Assembly: GCF_022761125.1 (NCBI RefSeq) | Contig: NZ_JAKWJR010000013.1 | Location: 62,001 to 126,000 of the forward strand | Direction: 5' to 3' | Length of the DNA: 64,000 bases | Origin: Nocardioides sp. SR21 | GTDB taxonomy: Bacteria; Actinomycetota; Actinomycetes; Propionibacteriales; Nocardioidaceae | Shown here: piece by piece, positions 49,058 to 55,976 of the stretch | Layout: each line of letters starts with the position of its first letter | How positions within the stretch are numbered: the stretch's first letter is position 1 | Translations under genes and position numbers: made by a program | Notes under the pieces: model-generated | Database searches by the model: none | What the model was told of the DNA's origin: nothing | The model's input: only the letters and a program-made list of their open reading frames with translations

Positions 49058-49809
49058 GGCAACGGCCGGTTCGCAGGATCGAGCTCGAGGGCGGCGTACA
49101 CGACCTTGGTGACCTCGGCGGGCGTGCGGTCGGGCAGGTCACGCTGCTCGGTGACGGTCTCGTACGCGCGCTCCCCCGCGATCGCCTCGAACAGCGTGGC
49201 ACCGAGACCCCAGACGTCGCTGGCCGGGCCTGGGGCGCCGTACCGCTCCGGGTCCCACTGCTCGGGCGCCATGTAGGCGTCGGTGCCGATCCGGACGCTG
49301 CGCGCGGCGTCCTCGACCGGACGCGCGACCGACAGGTCGATCAGCCGGGCGGGCGCCCCCATGATCACGTTGCTGGGCTTGATGTCGAGGTGCGTCCACC
49401 CGATCCGGCGCAGGTAGTGCAGGGCGCTGGCGACCTCGATCGCGAGCGGGAGGTACTGGTGCTCGGGCAGCGGCCCGTAGCGCCGTACCAGCGTGGAGAG
49501 CCGCGGGCCGTCGACCTGCTCCAGCACGACGTGGGGCCGCCCGCCGGCGAGCTCGTGGCGGAGGCCGCGGACGACCACCGGGTGGTTGACGGCGGCGAGC
49601 GCGTCGACCTCGCGGGCCAGCCCACGCAGGGTGTGCTCGTCGTCGACCCGGTCCGGGCGGACGACCTTGGCGACGACGGGTCCGTAGGTGTGCTCGTCGA
49701 AGGCGAGGTAGGCCTCGTAGGCCGACCCGCCGCCGAGCCGACGGACAGCCGTCAGCTCGGCGGTGATCGGGTCACCCTCGACGAAGCCCCAGGAAGCAGA
49801 GCTCGTCAT
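48976..49809 (-). CDS. Ser/Thr protein kinase, soluble, divergent activation segment
   Basis: A 277-residue protein that is almost only a Hanks-type kinase domain. Seen are a glycine loop (RRLGGGSAYEAYL), the ATP lysine Lys48 in VVAKVV, the catalytic loop THLDIKPSNV with Asp142, and APEQWDPE. The DFG motif is replaced by DLS at 158-160, keeping the metal aspartate but losing Phe and Gly. No membrane segment or sensor domain is attached. It is encoded directly after the Asp/Thr/Asn-rich exported protein (5-base gap) and overlaps the 3' end of the lipase gene on the other strand. Confidence 0.85.
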   Translation of the reverse strand: MTSSASWGFVEGDPITAELTAVRRLGGGSAYEAYLAFDEHTYGPVVAKVVRPDRVDDEHTLRGLAREVDALAAVNHPVVVRGLRHELAGGRPHVVLEQVDGPRLSTLVRRYGPLPEHQYLPLAIEVASALHYLRRIGWTHLDIKPSNVIMGAPARLIDLSVARPVEDAARSVRIGTDAYMAPEQWDPERYGAPGPASDVWGLGATLFEAIAGERAYETVTEQRDLPDRTPAEVTKVVYAALELDPANRPLPHEVAEAIEPVLDRQPSARLGSGLRTR

Positions 49810-49814
49810 CGTGG

Positions 49815-50189
49815 TCAGCCCCGCGTGTTGTGACGGGTGCGGTCGTTGGTGTCGTTGCGGCTGTGGTCCACGTTGCCGCGGCCCGGGCCGTCGCTGGTGA
49901 GGTCGCGGACGGAGCCGCTGCGGCTGTTGTCGTGGCCGCTGTTCGTCCCGGTGCGGGTGTTGGTCGCCCCGTTGGTGTTCGTGCGTGTGTTCGTGTTCGT
50001 GCCCTTCAGGCCGGTGTCGTCACCGTCGTCATCGTCGTCGACCGTGGTCACCACGACCTGGGTGTCGTCGTCGCGCTTCGCGGCCACCTGGTCGTCCTTC
50101 GCGCTGGCGCTCGTCGCCGGCCAGGCGACCAGCCCCGCCACGACCAGCCCAGCGAGCCCGACCGTCCCCGTCTTCAGCAGCGTGTTCAT
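49815..50189 (-). CDS. small exported Asp/Thr/Asn-rich repetitive protein
   Basis: A 124-residue exported protein of low complexity. Signal peptide: residues 1-30 (MNTLLKTGTVGLAGLVVAGL, then SASAKDD). The mature part has a DDDDDGDDTG run and Thr-Asn-Arg repeats (NTRTNTNGATNTRTGTN), then a basic Asn/Asp/Arg/His tail. It is probably an extended, cation-binding or wall-associated polypeptide, parallel in design to the Asp-rich protein at 42001-42363. A GAGAGGA ribosome site precedes the ATG. The gene sits between an operator-like site (50252-50280) upstream and a Ser/Thr kinase gene downstream. Confidence 0.78.
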   Translation of the reverse strand: MNTLLKTGTVGLAGLVVAGLVAWPATSASAKDDQVAAKRDDDTQVVVTTVDDDDDGDDTGLKGTNTNTRTNTNGATNTRTGTNSGHDNSRSGSVRDLTSDGPGRGNVDHSRNDTNDRTRHNTRG

Positions 50190-50251
50190 CGTGTCGTCCT
50201 CTCGTCGGTGTCTGTTGACGAGGACGACTCTTCCGGTCCGCGGTGAGCCGA

Positions 50252-50280
50252 CGATGAGTCGCGCATGAGAGTGCTCTCAC
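50252..50280. promoter_or_regulatory. operator-like repeat, site 2
   Basis: CGATGAGTCGCGCATGAGAG followed by TGCTCTCAC: ATGAG-N6-ATGAG direct repeat (11-bp period) plus the inverted half CTCTCA. It is the reverse complement of the site at 41941-41969 in all fixed positions. It lies 63 bases upstream of the Asp/Thr/Asn-rich gene (minus strand) and about 70 bases before the kinase gene at 50353, so it could control both. Confidence 0.7.
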
Positions 50281-50352
50281 CACGCTTCGGCCGACACCCG
50301 GGCGGGTACAAGGCGGACGACTCAATGTCGGGGGACATCAGTAGGAGTGCGC

Positions 50353-51459
50353 ATGAATGGCTCGGCCGCAGCCTCCCAGGCGGCTGCGACGGGAGTGCTC
50401 GGGGACCGGTACCGGCTCGAGCGCCTCCTGGGGCGCGGCGGCATGGCCGACGTGTACCGCGCCCAGGACACCCTCCTGGACCGGCCCGTCGCGGTGAAGG
50501 TCCTCCGCGAGGACACGCCCGACGGCTCCGACCGCGCCCGGTTCACCGCGGAGGCGCGCACCCTCGCCCAGCTCTCCCACACCGGCCTGGTGATGATGCT
50601 CGACGCCGGGATGGGCGCCGCCGACACCTCGGACCGGCCCTTCCTGGTCATGGAGCTCGTCGAGGGACCGACCCTGGCCCAGGCGCTCGCCGACGGGCCG
50701 CTGGACCTGGAGCGCGCCGGCGCCATCGGCGTGCAGGTCGCCGACGCGCTGGCGTACGCCCACGACCGCGGCGTCGTCCACCGAGACGTCAAGCCCGGCA
50801 ACGTGCTGCTCGGAGCCGACCAGCGCGTCAAGCTCGCCGACTTCGGGATCGCCCGGCTGATCGGCGACACGGTCCGGCACACCGCGACCGGGCAGGCCAT
50901 CGGCACGGCCGCCTACCTGGCTCCCGAGCAGGTCACCGGCGCCGAGGTCGCCGGACCGGCCGACGTGTATGCGCTGGGGCTGCTGCTGCTGGAGGCGCTG
51001 ACCGGCGTCCGTGCCTACCCGGGAACCCCCGTCGAGGCGGCCATGGCGCGGCTGGCGCGGCGCCCCGACGTGCCCGCGGACCTGCCCGCGGCCTGGCGGG
51101 AGCTCCTCGAGTCGATGACCGCGCTCGACCCCGCCGACCGCCCCACCGCGGCCACGGTCGCCGCCTGCCTGCGCACGCAGCCGACCGAGCTGATCCCGGT
51201 CGCGGCGATCCGCGAGGTCACGCCGGCGCCGATCGCGACCCCGGGACCGGTCGCGCAGCGCGGCCCCTGGACGGAGCGGCTCCGCGCCCTGCCGCCCCAC
51301 CAGGTCGCGATCGCCGCGGTGCTCGCGAGCCTGCTCCTGCTGATCGTCGTCGCCGCGCTCGCGGCGGGAGACGACACTCCTCAGCGAGAGCTGCCCCCGA
51401 ACACGCCGACCCGGCTCCAGCAGCCCCTCACCGACCTCCACCACGCGGTCGAGGGGTGA
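50353..51459 (+). CDS. transmembrane Ser/Thr protein kinase (PknB-like)
   Basis: A 368-residue kinase with all the usual motifs: glycine loop GRGGMADVYRA, Lys49 in VAVKVL, catalytic HRDVKPGN with Asp145, ADFGIARL with Asp163, a threonine-bearing activation segment (HTATGQAIGTAAYLAPEQ), and a membrane segment at about 316-338 (AIAAVLASLLLLIVVAALAA). A short extracellular tail of 30 residues follows, without PASTA domains, so peptidoglycan sensing is unlikely. ATG 50353 has AGGAG five bases upstream. The lipoprotein gene begins 4 bases after its stop, and the shared operator lies just upstream. Confidence 0.93.
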   Translation: MNGSAAASQAAATGVLGDRYRLERLLGRGGMADVYRAQDTLLDRPVAVKVLREDTPDGSDRARFTAEARTLAQLSHTGLVMMLDAGMGAADTSDRPFLVMELVEGPTLAQALADGPLDLERAGAIGVQVADALAYAHDRGVVHRDVKPGNVLLGADQRVKLADFGIARLIGDTVRHTATGQAIGTAAYLAPEQVTGAEVAGPADVYALGLLLLEALTGVRAYPGTPVEAAMARLARRPDVPADLPAAWRELLESMTALDPADRPTAATVAACLRTQPTELIPVAAIREVTPAPIATPGPVAQRGPWTERLRALPPHQVAIAAVLASLLLLIVVAALAAGDDTPQRELPPNTPTRLQQPLTDLHHAVEG

Positions 51460-51463
51460 GCCG

Positions 51464-51934
51464 ATGACGCGGATGGCCTGGTTCGCGACCGGCGTCGCGC
51501 TGGCGGTCCTGACCACCGGCTGCGCGGACGACGACCGCCCGGCCGACGCCGTACCCGCCCTCTCGACCCAGCTGGACCGCGTGGACGCCGCGATCTCCTC
51601 CGGCCGGTTCGGTGCGGCCCGATCGGCGCTGGGCGACCTCGGGGACGAGACCGAGCAGGCCCGCGCGGACGGCACCCTGGCCGAGGACGACGCCGACGCG
51701 ATTCTGGCGGCGATCAGCGCCCTCGAGGGACAGCTGCCCGCCCCGGCCGACCAGCCGCCGGAGGCCGCGTCGGCGACGCCGTCCGCGACGCCGTCAGCGA
51801 CCCCGTCGACCGAGCCGCCTGCCGACGAGCCCGATCCGAAGCCGCACCCCAAGCCCGAGAAGAAGCCGAAGAAGGCCAAGAAGGAGCACCCGAAGCCCGG
51901 CCACGGGAAGCCGGGCCACGGGCCTGCTCACTGA
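51464..51934 (+). CDS. small lipoprotein with Pro/Lys-rich tail
   Basis: A 156-residue predicted lipoprotein: MAWFATGVALAVLTTGC has a lipobox (L-T-T-G-C). The mature part is helical (QLDRVDAAISSGRFGAARSA, ETEQARADGTLAEDDADAIL), then a Thr/Pro/Ser linker with repeated SATP, and a basic tail (PKPEKKPKKAKKEHPKP, then GHGKPGHG). It follows the PknB-like kinase gene by 4 bases, so it is probably its envelope partner. No family recognised. The stop lies in the first unit of a 16-bp tandem repeat. Confidence 0.82.
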   Translation: MTRMAWFATGVALAVLTTGCADDDRPADAVPALSTQLDRVDAAISSGRFGAARSALGDLGDETEQARADGTLAEDDADAILAAISALEGQLPAPADQPPEAASATPSATPSATPSTEPPADEPDPKPHPKPEKKPKKAKKEHPKPGHGKPGHGPAH

Positions 51935-51984
51935 ACGGCTCCGTCACTGAGCGGCTCGGCCACTGAACGGCTCGGCCACTGCAG
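51929..51984. repeat. 16-bp tandem repeat, about 3.4 copies
   Basis: CACTGAACGGCTCCGT, CACTGAGCGGCTCGGC and CACTGAACGGCTCGGC follow head to tail, then CACTGCAG. The TGA in the first copy is the stop codon of the lipoprotein gene, so further copies put extra stops in line. Confidence 0.85.
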
Positions 51985-51987
51985 TCG

Positions 51988-52079
51988 CAGGTTCACCATG
52001 GTAGGCAGGCGAACCTGCACTTCTCATGGCCTGCACGCCATGGGAAGTGCAGGTTCAGCACCATCACATGGTGAACCTG
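51988..52079. repeat. palindromic dispersed element, copy B
   Basis: A 92-bp element very like that at 36773-36861. It has CAGGTTCACCATGG at one end and CATCACATGGTGAACCTG at the other, with an inner stem CACTTCTCATGG/CCATGGGAAGTG. Between the two copies the core CATGGCCTGCACNCC and the right arm are almost identical. Together with the 16-bp repeat it fills the 180-base gap between the lipoprotein and acyltransferase genes. Confidence 0.8.
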
Positions 52080-52114
52080 AGGCGACGAGGCGACGAGGCG
52101 ACGCGACGACCGAC

Positions 52115-53044
52115 TCAACGCCGCCAGGCGCGAAGGGTCCGCGCCGGCGCATCGGCCTCTGGCGACTCGGACTGCTCCCACACACGGCGCCACTGGGCGA
52201 CGTCGGGGCCGGCGGGGTCGGGGGTCGACCCGCTGGCCGCGCGCTGCTTGGCCTCCCACCACGTCGAGCGGTCCTCGTCGAGCAGCGAGGCGACGGCGTC
52301 CTTGATCCGCGGCGCGAACTCACGAACGGACTCGTCGGGCCCGCACTCCAGCGGCTCGCCGAACCGGATGGTGACCTGCCGGCGACCCGGCGACGGCCAG
52401 CCCTGCCCGCGCGGCATGGCGGCGTACGTGCCGCGGTGCGCGACCGGTACGACGGGGACCCCGTGCTCCTTGGCCAGGAACGCGGCGCCCATCCGGAACT
52501 TGCCCATCCACCCGTCGGTCGAGCGGGTGCCCTCGGGGAAGATCACCAGGCTCCAGCCGTCGGCGAGCACCTCGCCGGGCGTCGCGGCCATCGTGCCTCC
52601 GCGACGGTCGATCGGGAACGTGTTGAACAGCAGCGACGAGCCGATCGCGCGCCACCAGGTGTCGAAGAAGTAGTCGGCCGCGGCCGCGACGCCCGTACGC
52701 CGCCGCCACTCGTCCGGCAACGAGAACAGGATCAGCGGGGTGTCGAGGTGGGAGGCGTGGTTGGCCACGAAGATGACCGGGCCGTCGACCCGCTCCAGCA
52801 CGTCGAGGCCCTCGACCCGGGTGCGCACCTGCGAGCGGAACAGCGGCTCGAGGCCGACCTTGTGGGCGACCTCGCGCACCGCCATCGCCGGCTTCTCGCG
52901 CGACCAGTCGGTGCGGAACACCGTGGACCGGTTGGCCGGCACGAACTCCTCCGCCGATCGCGGCACCAGCGAGCGCCGGCCCCACCGCCACCCGCGGGAG
53001 ACCTGGCGGACGTCGTCGACCGACTCCTTGATGAACGAGCTCAT
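52115..53044 (-). CDS. 1-acyl-glycerol-3-phosphate acyltransferase-like protein (PlsC)
   Basis: A 309-residue PlsC-family acyltransferase, using acyl-CoA to acylate lysophosphatidate or another lipid. The catalytic motif H-x4-D is NHASHLD (His96, Asp101) and the substrate motif is FPEGTRSTDG near 169; VPVVPVAHRGTY is the usual third block. No clear membrane segment, so it is probably peripheral. It is the last gene of the minus-strand set LarA-like, alcohol dehydrogenase and reductase/HAD fusion, separated from LarA-like by a 52-base palindrome-bearing gap. Confidence 0.9.
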   Translation of the reverse strand: MSSFIKESVDDVRQVSRGWRWGRRSLVPRSAEEFVPANRSTVFRTDWSREKPAMAVREVAHKVGLEPLFRSQVRTRVEGLDVLERVDGPVIFVANHASHLDTPLILFSLPDEWRRRTGVAAAADYFFDTWWRAIGSSLLFNTFPIDRRGGTMAATPGEVLADGWSLVIFPEGTRSTDGWMGKFRMGAAFLAKEHGVPVVPVAHRGTYAAMPRGQGWPSPGRRQVTIRFGEPLECGPDESVREFAPRIKDAVASLLDEDRSTWWEAKQRAASGSTPDPAGPDVAQWRRVWEQSESPEADAPARTLRAWRR

Positions 53045-53054
53045 CTTTCGGGGT

Positions 53055-53093
53055 CCCCGTTCGAAGCGGAGCGAAGCGAGCATTCGAATGGGG
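53055..53093. repeat. short palindromic (REP-like) element
   Basis: CCCCGTTCGAA (53055-53065) pairs with TTCGAATGGGG (53083-53093) with one mismatch, and the loop carries GCGGAGCGAAGCGAGC. It lies between the LarA-like and acyltransferase genes and resembles the REP family described for actinobacterial genomes; it could attenuate transcription between them. Confidence 0.6.
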
Positions 53094-53096
53094 TGT

Positions 53097-54677
53097 TCAT
53101 CGCACGTCCGCGAGCAGGTGCGGCGGGTTGTGGAGGTACGTGATCGACGGCGACCGGCCGACGGTGCCCGACGCCATCTCGAGCGCGTCCTGCAGCGTCG
53201 ACGCCGCCCGGAAGCCGAGCCGCGCCGCGACCCGGCGGTCCGCGCCGACCCAGATCACGTCGTCGACGTGGTCCATCGCGTGCGCCGACCAGTACCACAT
53301 GTAGAACGGGTGGACGCCGTGGTAGGCGTGCGAGGTCCGGTACAGGTGGCGGTACCACGGGTCCTGCGCGAACTGCTGCTCGTACTTCTCCCCCACGACC
53401 GCCGGGTCGGTCGACTCCGCGAGTACCTCCTCGTAGAAGTCGACGTACGACGGGTGGTGGAGCTGGTTGAAGCCCTCGTTCAGCGGGTGGTAGAGGATCA
53501 CCGCCCCACCCTTCCGGACCACCGGCTGGCCCCGGTAGGAGTTGAAGTAGTAGCCCAGGCCCATGCAGGTGGCGAGGATCGGGTTCAGCGACGAGTTCAC
53601 GTTGTAGGGCCCGACGTACGGGATGCCCATCACAAGCACGTCGGACTGGCCCTGCACCTCGACGCAGTGCTGCTGGTGGACCTTCTGCAGCGTGCGCTCG
53701 TGCACCGCCTCGACCTCGCCGGCGTTCACGCCCGTGAGCCCGTAGACCGACCGCATGTCGTGGAACAGCTTGTGCCGCATCTTCTGCGGGGCGACCGATA
53801 GCCCGCGGCGGACGGCGAGCATCGACGCCTGGTCCTTGACCGACCACTCCCACTCGCGCTTCTGCAGGAACTCGTACGGCTTCGGGAAGATGTCGTTGTT
53901 GAGGGTCGTCTCGATCTGGAACACCTTCACGGTGTCCTTGATGACCCGGCCCATCCGCCACGCGGAGTGGTGCATCGCGGAGTGCTTGTGGTCCATGAAC
54001 GACCGGGAGTGCACCATCGTCTTGGCGTTGTGGTGGTGCCGTAGGGACTTGTACGACGCCAGCCCGATGCCGACGGACTTGTGCCCGCCGTCCATCGCGA
54101 CGAGGTTCACGTTCACGTAGACGAGCAGGTCGGACTCCGCGGCCCGCTTGCTGATCTCGATGTCCTCGCCCTTCTCGGTGGTGCCGAGGTGGCTGAGGTT
54201 GTCGCGGTCCTCCGCGTCGAAGTTGTAGAGCTTGCCCTGCGGGTAGAACGAGCGGAACACCCGCTCGCCCACGATGTGCTTGAGCTCGGCGGCGGTCATC
54301 CGCCGGTGCAGCGCGTTGGCCGCGATCAGCTCGACGTCGTCGACGCCGGCCTCGGCGGCCATCGTCAGCACGTGCTCGATGATCCGGCCGCGGATGTCCG
54401 GCGGCCGCATGGTCGGCAGCGGCAGCGACAGGTCGTCGAACGCGATCGTGAGCTTCATGCCGGCGAACAGCTGCGTCGGCAGCGGGTCGGAGTCGACCGG
54501 GTTCAGCAGCGCCTCGCGGATCGTCTCGTCCACGTCGGGCACGGCGGGCAGCGACTCCGGCGGGTACACCACGCGGGTGCCGAGCGGGAAGTTCTCCAGC
54601 CGGAAGCCCAGCCCTTCGTGGACGATCAGCGGCGGGGTGCGATCGTCCACCTCGAGAACGAATCCGGGCCTACTCAT
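53097..54677 (-). CDS. LarA-like (lactate racemase N-terminal domain) protein
   Basis: A 526-residue protein with the lactate-racemase-type N-terminal domain (older name DUF2088). Visible blocks are DDLSLPLPTMRPPDIRGRII, DVELIAANALHRRMT, VYVNVNLVAMDGGHKSVGIGLAS, then HHHNAKTMVHSRSFMDHKHS and VMGIPYVGPYNVNSSLNP. The nickel-pincer cofactor genes of true LarA are not in the window, so racemase activity is doubtful. It is upstream of the acyltransferase gene and 108 bases downstream of the alcohol dehydrogenase. Relatives in other actinobacteria seem to accompany alcohol dehydrogenase and acyl-CoA reductase genes (recalled). Confidence 0.82.
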   Translation of the reverse strand: MSRPGFVLEVDDRTPPLIVHEGLGFRLENFPLGTRVVYPPESLPAVPDVDETIREALLNPVDSDPLPTQLFAGMKLTIAFDDLSLPLPTMRPPDIRGRIIEHVLTMAAEAGVDDVELIAANALHRRMTAAELKHIVGERVFRSFYPQGKLYNFDAEDRDNLSHLGTTEKGEDIEISKRAAESDLLVYVNVNLVAMDGGHKSVGIGLASYKSLRHHHNAKTMVHSRSFMDHKHSAMHHSAWRMGRVIKDTVKVFQIETTLNNDIFPKPYEFLQKREWEWSVKDQASMLAVRRGLSVAPQKMRHKLFHDMRSVYGLTGVNAGEVEAVHERTLQKVHQQHCVEVQGQSDVLVMGIPYVGPYNVNSSLNPILATCMGLGYYFNSYRGQPVVRKGGAVILYHPLNEGFNQLHHPSYVDFYEEVLAESTDPAVVGEKYEQQFAQDPWYRHLYRTSHAYHGVHPFYMWYWSAHAMDHVDDVIWVGADRRVAARLGFRAASTLQDALEMASGTVGRSPSITYLHNPPHLLADVR

Positions 54678-54696
54678 TGTCTGATCGCTCCTCACA

Positions 54697-54772
54697 GCGG
54701 CAGGGGTCTCGACGCGCGGTCGCGACCTCGTTCCTCGGTCGCGCACTTGCTCGACCTCCCCGGGCCCACGCA
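54697..54772. repeat. REP-like palindromic spacer
   Basis: The 108-base gap between the alcohol dehydrogenase and LarA-like genes holds GGTCTCGACGCGCGGTCGCG and CTCGGTCGCGC, ending in TTGCTCGACC, an imperfect palindrome with GGTC(T)CGA/(T)CGACC ends typical of Nocardioides REP elements. No coding sequence or promoter is evident in it. Confidence 0.5.
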
Positions 54773-54785
54773 CGACGTTCGTTCC

Positions 54786-55976
54786 TCACGACGTGCTGCC
54801 CGGTGAGAAGGCCACCTTGACCGTACCGAGACGGCCGGCAGAGTGGGCATGGTCGAGTGCTTCACGCCAGCGGTGCAACGGATAGCTGGCGACGGACTTG
54901 GCGAGCTGCTGGACGGCGTCGGTGGCGACCAGCTCGATGGCTCTGTCGAACGCGCCGTCGCCCTGCGCCGACGCGTAGGTGCCGACGACCTCGAGCTCGC
55001 GGAACCACGCCGCGGACAGGTCGGCGGCGGCGGGCATCCCGGACAGCACGACGCGTCCGCCGGCGCGGGTGGCCTGCAGCGCGGTCTCGAGGGACTGCTT
55101 GCTCCCGACGGCGTCGACGGCGACGTCCACGCCGCCCAGGAGGTACGGCGAGGAGAACTGCGGCTCGAGCTGGAAGGCGCCGGTCGAGCGGCGTACCCGT
55201 CGCAGGACCTCGCCGGGCGCGACCACCTCGGTGGCACCGAACTCGCGGGCCAGCTCCTTCTGGTGCTGGTGCTTGGCGACCACGATGATCTCGCCGGCCT
55301 CGGTGAGCTCGCGCAGCGCGAGCGTCGCGAACAGCCCGACCGACCCGGCCCCGCTGACCAGCACCCGGTCGCCGGGGCGGATGCCCGCGCGCAGCGCCGT
55401 GTGCACCGCGCACGCGACCGGCTCGATGAGGATCGCCTGCTCGTCGGAGAAGCCCTCGGGCACCGGGTGCAGCTGGCTGCGGTGTGCCGCGAGCTGCTGG
55501 CCCCAGCCGCCGCCGGTGTCCTTGCAGAAGCCGGTCTGCAGGCCGGGCGCGAGGTGTCCGACGGTGATCCGCGAGCAGCGGTTGGTGGCGCCGGTCGCGC
55601 AGCTCTCGCACGGCTCGACGCCGCGGGCGGCGCAGGTCAGGACCGGGTCGACGACGACGCGGGTGCCCTTGGGCAGGTCCTCGCAGTCCTCGAGCAGCTC
55701 CGCGACGACCTCGTGCCCGGGCACGAACGGCAGCGACACGACCGCGGAGAAGTACAGGCTGGTCTTCCCGGACAGCGCGCCGAGGTCGGAGCCGCAGATG
55801 CCCGACAGCCGGGTGCGCAGCCGTGCCCAGCCGGGCCGGTCCACCTTGGGTTCCGGCAGCGTGACCAGGCGCAGCGGCGCGGCGAAGCCGGACAGCACGC
55901 CGGGCATCCGCCCGCCGATCGCCTTGCCGGTCAGCGTCCGCGACACCGACCGGTACATCTCGAGCGCCAGCATCAT
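54786..55976 (-). CDS. zinc-dependent alcohol dehydrogenase (MDR family)
   Basis: A 396-residue medium-chain dehydrogenase. The catalytic zinc ligands are in GICGSD and GHEVV, the structural zinc is probably in EPCESCATGATNRC, and the NAD(P)-binding motif is SGAGSVGLFA. Substrate unknown; the neighbour fusion protein has an acyl-CoA/thioester reductase domain, so an aldehyde-alcohol step in lipid metabolism is likely. Its ATG shares one base with the reductase stop (TGATG), so the two are co-translated. The next gene downstream is LarA-like. Confidence 0.92.
   Translation of the reverse strand: MMLALEMYRSVSRTLTGKAIGGRMPGVLSGFAAPLRLVTLPEPKVDRPGWARLRTRLSGICGSDLGALSGKTSLYFSAVVSLPFVPGHEVVAELLEDCEDLPKGTRVVVDPVLTCAARGVEPCESCATGATNRCSRITVGHLAPGLQTGFCKDTGGGWGQQLAAHRSQLHPVPEGFSDEQAILIEPVACAVHTALRAGIRPGDRVLVSGAGSVGLFATLALRELTEAGEIIVVAKHQHQKELAREFGATEVVAPGEVLRRVRRSTGAFQLEPQFSSPYLLGGVDVAVDAVGSKQSLETALQATRAGGRVVLSGMPAAADLSAAWFRELEVVGTYASAQGDGAFDRAIELVATDAVQQLAKSVASYPLHRWREALDHAHSAGRLGTVKVAFSPGSTS

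Noticed and set aside
53097..54677. True lactate racemase LarA
   Set aside because: The fold matches, but none of the LarB/LarC/LarE cofactor genes is in the window and the context is lipid-like, so I kept the broader name.
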